Origin: Methanomicrobiales archaeon
Lineage (GTDB): Archaea > Halobacteriota > Methanomicrobia > Methanomicrobiales > Methanomicrobiaceae
DNA length: 12,323 bases
Assembly: GCA_012523385.1 (NCBI GenBank)
Contig: JAAYIO010000269.1
Coordinates: 1-12,323 of the forward strand
Direction of reading: 5' to 3'
Numbering within the stretch: position 1 is the stretch's first letter; each line of letters opens with the position of its first letter. The translations under genes were made by a program, and so were the position numbers. Of the stretch, positions 8,542 to 12,323 are shown piece after piece. Under the pieces are notes generated by a model that was not told the DNA's origin, ran no database searches, and saw only the letters and a program-made list of their open reading frames with translations.

Positions 8542-8560
8542 TATGCATAATAAATGCATA
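8542..8560 (-). promoter_or_regulatory. Inverted repeat embedding the box A of the 8522 gene
   Basis: TATGCAT-AATAA-ATGCATA has perfect 7-bp arms and a 5-bp spacer. On the minus strand the box A TTTATTAT (8554-8547) occupies the spacer and arm ends. A protein bound to the repeat would compete with TBP. Because the arms contain self-complementary ATGCAT, the element is also a direct repeat of ATGCAT at 11-bp spacing. Confidence 0.5.
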
Positions 8561-8599
8561 CGCTTCCATCCGTGCGAACGATAATGGAAAAAAAGATTT

Positions 8600-8974
8600 T
8601 TAGATGAGCACAGCGTTGATAACGCCGTCCTGACCGGGTCTGCTTACAATACGTGCCTGACCAATCTCGGTTTTGATGATAGCACCCTTCGTGAGAATTT
8701 TTCTTCGCACGAAGTTAGGGTCTGCAGCATTCTTTTCAACAGCTTCAATTGCCACCCGGTGGTTTTCACCATTCTTTGGATTGGCGACATTTGCGAACTG
8801 TGCACGCAGTACCCGAACCTTCTGGTTAGCCCCCAGGGTACGGATAATTCTCAGGCGTTCCTCACCAATATGCGAATCAGCAGGTGCACTGCCTATCTCG
8901 CTTCTCCTCTTACTCCGTGCATACCGGATTCTGCCACCGGTTTCTTTCCTAACTGATCTGCCATGCCACTGCAT
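8600..8974 (-). CDS. rps8e: Ribosomal protein eS8
   Basis: This is a small-subunit ribosomal protein of 124 residues, the usual archaeal length. The N-terminus MQWHGRSVRKETGGR is diagnostic, followed by the basic RYARSKRRSEIG and the central RTLGANQKVRVLRAQFANV. The C-terminal half has the typical KGAIIKTEIGQARIVSRPGQDG. ATG 8974 has AGGTG 5 nt upstream (8984-8980). The box A ATATTTATAG near 9032-9041 predicts a leader of about 35 nt holding an inverted repeat. It lies between hypB and the 8522 gene on the same strand, but its own promoter suggests it is transcribed separately. Confidence 0.96.
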   Translation of the reverse strand: MQWHGRSVRKETGGRIRYARSKRRSEIGSAPADSHIGEERLRIIRTLGANQKVRVLRAQFANVANPKNGENHRVAIEAVEKNAADPNFVRRKILTKGAIIKTEIGQARIVSRPGQDGVINAVLI

Positions 8975-9004
8975 TTAAACACCTGAAATATATGAAATGT
9001 ATTC

Positions 9005-9023
9005 AGAAGGGGGATGCCCTTCT
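9005..9023 (-). repeat. Inverted repeat at the start of the eS8 leader
   Basis: AGAAGGG-GGATG-CCCTTCT has perfect 7-bp, GC-containing arms. It lies about 20 nt downstream of the eS8 box A (about 9032-9041), so it covers or immediately follows the predicted start near 9009. It could be an operator or a 5' hairpin. It might also serve the hypB 3' end, although no T run follows on that strand. Confidence 0.45.
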
Positions 9024-9068
9024 CTGAAGTCTATAAATATTGCCCTTGTATCTATTTAATTCCACTGA

Positions 9069-9716
9069 TCATTTGAGAATCTCATCAAGAAGCTCCTCCA
9101 TCCCATCCCCCGTCCTCATATTGGTGCGGAATACAGGCATTTCTGGATTATACCGATGAATATCAGACTCTAAACGATTCACGTTACATCCGACATATTC
9201 TGCGAGATCTACCTTGTTGATGACCGCTATCGTACTCTCACGGAACATCATCGGGTGCTTGTTTGCGACATCGTCACCCTCAGTGGAAGAGATTACCACA
9301 ATGCGTTTTTCCGCACCGAGGAGAAAGTCAGTCGGGCAAACCATGTTACCGACATTTTCAATAAAGAGGATATCAATCTCATCTAAGGGGAGATGATCAA
9401 TAGCATGATGCACGAGGTGGGCATCCAGATGACATTCCTTACCCGTATTTGCATTCACTGCCGGAGCACCAGTTGCAACGATTCTCTGGAAATCATCATC
9501 TCCATAGACATCGCCTGCGATGGCCCCCGCATTCAGCCCCCGTTTTTTCAATAACGGCACCATCTTTTCCACAAGAGAAGTCTTCCCGGACCCAATGGCA
9601 CCGAGAAGATCAAAAGCACGAATCCCTGCTGCAGCAAGTATTTCATGATTCTTCGCTGCAAGACGATTGTTTGCGTCAAAGATGTCCTTTTCAATACTGA
9701 CGTCAATATGGTGCAT
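9069..9716 (-). CDS. hypB: HypB, GTPase for nickel insertion into [NiFe] hydrogenase
   Basis: HypB delivers or gates nickel for [NiFe]-hydrogenase maturation together with HypA. It is a 215-residue SIMIBI-class GTPase. The P-loop GAIGSGKTS is at 39-47, the metal-site Cys95-His96 lies in GKECHLDAH, ENVGNMVCP follows with Cys127, and NKVD (G4) is at 167-170. Cys95, His96 and Cys127 have the same numbers as the dinuclear metal ligands known in Methanocaldococcus jannaschii HypB. The N-terminal CxxCGC and His-rich nickel-storage segments of some bacterial HypBs are absent, as in other archaea. The start at 9716 has no Shine-Dalgarno, and a TATA hexamer 27.5 nt upstream indicates a leaderless mRNA. 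It is divergent from SRP19. It fits a hydrogenase-dependent methanogen; no hypA is in view. Confidence 0.96.
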   Translation of the reverse strand: MHHIDVSIEKDIFDANNRLAAKNHEILAAAGIRAFDLLGAIGSGKTSLVEKMVPLLKKRGLNAGAIAGDVYGDDDFQRIVATGAPAVNANTGKECHLDAHLVHHAIDHLPLDEIDILFIENVGNMVCPTDFLLGAEKRIVVISSTEGDDVANKHPMMFRESTIAVINKVDLAEYVGCNVNRLESDIHRYNPEMPVFRTNMRTGDGMEELLDEILK

Positions 9717-9738
9717 ATCTACATGTATGACAAAGTAT

Positions 9739-9748
9739 CGTTTATACC
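9739..9748. promoter_or_regulatory. Shared bidirectional TATA element of hypB and srp19
   Basis: TTTATA at 9741-9746 reads TATAAA on the other strand. Its centre, 9743.5, is exactly midway between the two start codons (9716 and 9771), 27.5 nt from each. That is the spacing expected when transcription begins at the ATG, so both mRNAs appear leaderless and would share one TBP site. The intergene is only 54 bp. Confidence 0.55.
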
Positions 9749-9770
9749 TTCACAATGACATATCTCATAT

Positions 9771-10034
9771 ATGAATTCTGAGCGGACACTCTATCCATGT
9801 TACTTCGACCGCGCTCTAACCCGTAACCAGGGCCGGCGGGTATCCAAAGAGATGGCACAGGAGGCACCTCAGATCAAGACAATCCACAAGGCCGCTAAGA
9901 AGGCCGGTCTATCGGCACGGATTGACGAGGAGGCCACCCACCCGGCACACGGGTCAAAAACGAAGGGCAGGGTCATCGTTGACTGGAAGGGAAGTAAGGA
10001 AGAGCTGATGAAAAAAATCGTATTGAAATTCTAA
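9771..10034 (+). CDS. srp19: Signal recognition particle 19 kDa protein (SRP19)
   Basis: SRP19 binds the SRP RNA tips and prepares it for SRP54, supporting cotranslational membrane targeting. The 87-residue length is normal for archaea. The start MNSERTLYPCYFDRALTRNQ, then GRRVSKEMA, HPAHGSKTKGRVIVDWKG and the basic C-terminus KEELMKKIVLKF, match the family throughout. ATG 9771 lies 27 nt from the TATA element with no Shine-Dalgarno, so it is probably leaderless. The stop is 16 nt before the PHP-domain gene, which probably shares its transcript. Confidence 0.95.
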   Translation: MNSERTLYPCYFDRALTRNQGRRVSKEMAQEAPQIKTIHKAAKKAGLSARIDEEATHPAHGSKTKGRVIVDWKGSKEELMKKIVLKF

Positions 10035-10050
10035 AACGAGAGTGACCACG

Positions 10051-10689
10051 ATGTACGACTTCCACACCCATACGATCTTCTCTGATGGTGAACTTCTTCC
10101 TGCCGAGCTTATCCACCGGGCAGCAGTGCTGGGATACCAGACACTTGGCATCACCGACCATGCAGACCGCTCAAACATCACCTCGCTTGTCCGCGCCCTC
10201 GAACCGATGCGCGAGACAGCACGTACATACGGGATTCGCCTCCTTGTTGGCGTTGAAATTACCCACGTCCCTCCCGGAGAAATAGCCCTCCTTGCACGTG
10301 AAGCACGGGATAACGGGGCTGACATCGTCATCGTGCACGGGGAGACAACCATGGAGCCTGTTGCACCGGGGACAAATGCTGCTGCCTGCGCGTGTCCAGA
10401 CGTTGACATACTGGCCCATCCCGGATTCATATCATTCGCAGACGCCCGTTTAGCACGTGATAATCAGGTAGCACTTGAGATCACCGCAAGAGGCGGTCAT
10501 AACCGCACGAACGGTCACGTGGTATGCGTGGCACGGGAAGAGCAATGCCTTATGGCAGTTAATTCAGATACTCATGCTCCATCAGACCTGATGAACATGC
10601 CAGAGCGGATGCAGGTTGCGCGAGGCGCGGGACTTACCGAAATGGAGAGCACCTCTATTCTCTCCGGGAAAAACCTCCCCTTCCTGTAG
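10051..10689 (+). CDS. PHP-domain metal-dependent phosphoesterase, histidinol-phosphatase-like
   Basis: This 212-residue protein is a single PHP domain, a TIM-barrel-like phosphoesterase using a multinuclear metal site. All expected ligands are visible: His5 and His7 (FHTHT), Asp12 (FSDG), His37 (GITDHAD), Glu69 (VGVEITH), His96 (IVHGE), His123 (LAHPG), Asp173 and His175 (NSDTHAP). It is therefore likely catalytic, unlike RNase P Rpp30 proteins, whose PHP-like fold is degenerate. The substrate is unknown; histidinol phosphate is possible, but no his genes are near. I prefer ATG 10051 over GTG 10042: the HTH motif sits at the expected distance and GAGAGTGA lies about 5-6 nt upstream. It follows SRP19 by 16 nt and is probably cotranscribed. 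Confidence 0.88.
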   Translation: MYDFHTHTIFSDGELLPAELIHRAAVLGYQTLGITDHADRSNITSLVRALEPMRETARTYGIRLLVGVEITHVPPGEIALLAREARDNGADIVIVHGETTMEPVAPGTNAAACACPDVDILAHPGFISFADARLARDNQVALEITARGGHNRTNGHVVCVAREEQCLMAVNSDTHAPSDLMNMPERMQVARGAGLTEMESTSILSGKNLPFL

Positions 10690-10765
10690 AGAAAGCGCAC
10701 ATACGGAATTCCTGTCCACAGGGAAGAGTATCTGTAACAACCACAAATCACATATATCGGACATT

Positions 10766-10785
10766 TGCATGCGATAAAGCGTGCA
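10766..10785 (+). repeat. Inverted repeat downstream of the PHP gene
   Basis: Arms TGCATGC (10766-10772) and GCGTGCA (10779-10785) form a 7-bp stem with one G-U pair around a GATAAA loop. It lies 77 nt after the PHP stop and ahead of the gar1 promoter. It could be a 3' hairpin of the PHP transcript or a regulatory site. No strong T run follows. Confidence 0.35.
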
Positions 10786-10807
10786 TCAGGATACAAAAAA
10801 TCTGTCA

Positions 10808-10860
10808 ATATATAAGAATTCGGCCATCTTTTAAATACTTACACCTTCAACATATAATAG
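10808..10860 (+). promoter_or_regulatory. Candidate promoters of the gar1-tfb operon
   Basis: Three AT-rich elements precede gar1: AATATATAAG near 10807-10815, TTTTAAATA at 10829-10837 and CATATAATAG at 10851-10860. The second is the best box A and predicts a start near 10860, with a leader of about 44 nt. The third would give a leader of about 22 nt. A weak ribosome site AGAAGG ends 9 nt before the gar1 ATG. Confidence 0.45.
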
Positions 10861-10903
10861 TTACCAACCCACCGGGTGCCGGATTTTTAGAAGGTTTTAT
10901 TAC

Positions 10904-11128
10904 ATGAAAATTGTTGGTCAAATTAAGAATATTTGTGGCAAAAATTGTGCCGTCATGACCATTGACGGAGGACAACTGCCACGCCTCCACAGTGAGGTCG
11001 TTGACCGGCAAAACAAACCTGTCGGAAAACTGGTAGAAGTGTTTGGAAATATTAAAACACCATACGCCCTTGTTGTCTGCAAAGGCCCGTGTAAATGCAA
11101 TGTGGGTGACCAACTGTACACCGAATAA
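10904..11128 (+). CDS. gar1: H/ACA ribonucleoprotein protein Gar1
   Basis: Gar1 is a core protein of H/ACA RNPs. It contacts the pseudouridine synthase Cbf5 and helps substrate loading and release during guided pseudouridylation. The 74-residue length fits archaeal Gar1, which lacks the glycine/arginine-rich tails of eukaryotes. The small beta-barrel signature is present: VGKLVEVFGNIKTPYALV, then the CKGPCKCNVGDQLY ending. Three cysteines cluster near the C-terminus (CKGPCKC), which might be a local oddity. Gar1 directly before TFIIB is a recurrent archaeal order. The stop is 12 nt before the TFB start, so an operon is likely. Confidence 0.93.
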   Translation: MKIVGQIKNICGKNCAVMTIDGGQLPRLHSEVVDRQNKPVGKLVEVFGNIKTPYALVVCKGPCKCNVGDQLYTE

Positions 11129-11140
11129 GGATGATGAATT

Positions 11141-12151
11141 ATGCAGGAAATTGAAAAATTAAAACAACTCCAGTCCCAGCGGGAAACACTCCGAAAAAGG
11201 ACCTCAGAGGCACAGGAGGCAGTGAAATCACGGACAGAAGAGACTAATAAGACCGTCTGTCCGGAGTGCGGTAGCCGTCAGCTCGTTCAGGATAACGAAC
11301 GTGCCGAATTGGTATGCCAGAACTGTGGCCTTGTCCTCGATGATGAAGTCATCGACCGCGGCCCCGAATGGCGTGCTTTCGACCATGACCAGCGGATGAA
11401 GAGGTCCCGTGTCGGTGCACCGATGACCTTTACGATTCACGACAAGGGTCTTTCCACAATGATTGACTGGCGGAACCGCGACTCATACGGCCGTGCGATT
11501 TCATCCAAGAACCGTGCACAGCTTTACCGCCTGCGGAAATGGCAGCGCCGTATCCGTGTCTCAAACGCAACGGAGAGAAACCTTGCATTTGCGCTCTCAG
11601 AGCGGGACCGGATGGCATCTGCACTGGGTCTGCCGCGAAACGTCCGTGAGACGGCAGCAGTCGTCTATCGTGATGCAGTTGATAAGAACCTCATCCGTGG
11701 CCGTTCTATTGAAGGAGTAGCAGCTGCTGCCCTCTACGCGGCATGCCGTCAGTGCAATGTCCCGCGTACCCTTGATGAGATTGCAGAGGTTTCCCGTGTC
11801 TCCCGTAAGGAGATCGGCAGGACCTATCGGTTCATCTCCCGTGAACTCGGGTTAAAACTACTCCCAACCTCACCGATTGATTATGTTCCACGGTTCTGCT
11901 CTGGCCTGAACCTGAAGGGAGAGGTTCAGTCGCGTGCGGTTGAAATTCTCCGGCAGGCAGGGGAACGTGAACTCACAAGCGGGCGCGGTCCAACCGGGGT
12001 CGCCGCCGCTGCTATCTATATCTCCTCAATTCTGGGCGGAGAACGCCGTACCCAGCGTGAGGTGGCAGAGGTGGCAGGAGTCACTGAGGTGACCATCCGG
12101 AACCGCTACAAGGAACTTGCAGAGAAACTCGATATCGAGATCATTCTGTAA
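11141..12151 (+). CDS. tfb: Transcription initiation factor IIB (TFB)
   Basis: TFB joins TBP at the promoter and recruits RNA polymerase. This is a full-length 336-residue protein. Residues 1-37 are a charged, probably helical extension preceding the domain core. The zinc ribbon has Cys40, Cys43, Cys59 and Cys62 (CPECGS and CQNCGLVL). The B-reader/linker follows with RGPEWRAF (about 73-80) and GLSTMIDW (about 103-110). Two cyclin repeats follow, at about 145-235 and 240-330; the second ends with the DNA-reading helix TEVTIRNRYKEL. AGGATGAT, partly overlapping the gar1 stop, serves as ribosome site for ATG 11141. It is cotranscribed with gar1. The N-terminal extension is somewhat longer than in many archaeal TFBs. 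Confidence 0.97.
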   Translation: MQEIEKLKQLQSQRETLRKRTSEAQEAVKSRTEETNKTVCPECGSRQLVQDNERAELVCQNCGLVLDDEVIDRGPEWRAFDHDQRMKRSRVGAPMTFTIHDKGLSTMIDWRNRDSYGRAISSKNRAQLYRLRKWQRRIRVSNATERNLAFALSERDRMASALGLPRNVRETAAVVYRDAVDKNLIRGRSIEGVAAAALYAACRQCNVPRTLDEIAEVSRVSRKEIGRTYRFISRELGLKLLPTSPIDYVPRFCSGLNLKGEVQSRAVEILRQAGERELTSGRGPTGVAAAAIYISSILGGERRTQREVAEVAGVTEVTIRNRYKELAEKLDIEIIL

Positions 12152-12171
12152 GATTGATATTCACCCCCACC

Positions 12172-12190
12172 AATATTATTTTATAATATT
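12172..12190. repeat. AT-rich inverted repeat between tfb and tRNA-Ala
   Basis: AATATTAT-TTT-ATAATATT has perfect 8-bp arms. It probably doubles as the tfb 3' end signal and the TATA region of tRNA-Ala. Its centre is only about 17 nt before the tRNA, closer than the 27 nt seen at other promoters here, so the left arm is the better box A. Confidence 0.4.
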
Positions 12191-12197
12191 TACGGAA

Positions 12198-12269
12198 GGG
12201 CTCGTAGATCAGGGGTAGATCGCTACGTTCGCAACGTAGAAGCCGAGGGTTCAAATCCCGCCGAGTCCA
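12198..12269 (+). tRNA. tRNA-Ala (anticodon CGC)
   Basis: The acceptor strands GGGCTCG and CGAGTCC pair throughout and contain G3-U70, the alanine identity pair, with discriminator A73. D stem GATC/GATC, anticodon stem CTACG/CGTAG with loop TTCGCAA, and T loop TTCAAAT are all clear. Anticodon CGC decodes GCG. The T stem (GAGGG/CCCGC) has one A-G mismatch at 50:64. No CCA is encoded and no intron is seen. Length is 72 nt. It starts 46 nt after tfb and may be cotranscribed with it or use the AT-rich element between. Confidence 0.94.
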
Positions 12270-12323
12270 CTCCTCTTTGTCATTTTGGGAAATTAAGACC
12301 AGATTGCGCGGCGTTATCTTTTG
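12270..12323. other. Right edge, no gene recognised
   Basis: The 54 bp after tRNA-Ala contain short T runs (CTCTTTG and CATTTTGG) that could terminate the tRNA. Nothing else is identifiable before the window ends. Confidence 0.5.

Noticed and set aside
8673..8978. Plus-strand open frame of 101 codons
   Set aside because: It is antisense to eS8, whose identity is certain.
10042..10050. GTG 10042 as the start of the PHP gene
   Set aside because: It would place the GAGAGTGA ribosome site inside the coding sequence and add three residues before the conserved HTH start; ATG 10051 has the right spacing.

Overview
The window looks like chromosomal DNA of a methanogenic archaeon, most likely order Methanomicrobiales (inference). 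The gene set is archaeal: aIF5B-type IF2, ribosomal proteins eS6 and eS8, SRP19, Gar1, TFIIB, HypB, DUF2240 and an HTH-PAS one-component regulator of a style common in that order. The tRNAs lack an encoded CCA. Promoters are TATA (box A) elements about 27 nt before inferred start sites, and leadered genes with Shine-Dalgarno sites are mixed with apparently leaderless ones.

Layout. (1) 1-2504, minus strand: an acetyl-CoA synthetase gene followed by an OFA-like MFS transporter that runs off the left edge. The acs frame is intact except for one in-frame TGA at codon 138. (2) 2505-2708: a divergent control region with three separate sets of inverted repeats, facing 2709-4088, a regulator with an N-terminal winged helix and two or three PAS domains but no kinase. 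(3) 4177-4680, minus: a two-TM DUF6141-like membrane protein. (4) 4802-4873, minus: tRNA-His(GTG), then about 420 bp without a gene. (5) 5296-7587, plus: aIF5B and eS6. (6) 7630-8974, minus: DUF2240, a coupled unrecognised gene, and eS8. (7) 9069-9716, minus: hypB, divergent from 9771-10689, plus: SRP19 and a PHP phosphoesterase. (8) 10904-12269, plus: gar1, tfb and tRNA-Ala(CGC).

How they work together. Most genes are core information processing: translation initiation, ribosome, SRP, H/ACA RNP, basal transcription and tRNA. HypB fits a hydrogenase-dependent methanogen. Acs would activate acetate for carbon assimilation, which Methanomicrobiales commonly need. The divergent PAS regulator is a reasonable candidate to control it. 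I see no mobile element, CRISPR array or defence locus. The most unusual material is regulatory: the palindrome-rich acs/regulator intergene, the TGA in acs, and a hypB/SRP19 intergene in which one TATA hexamer lies exactly midway between two start codons.
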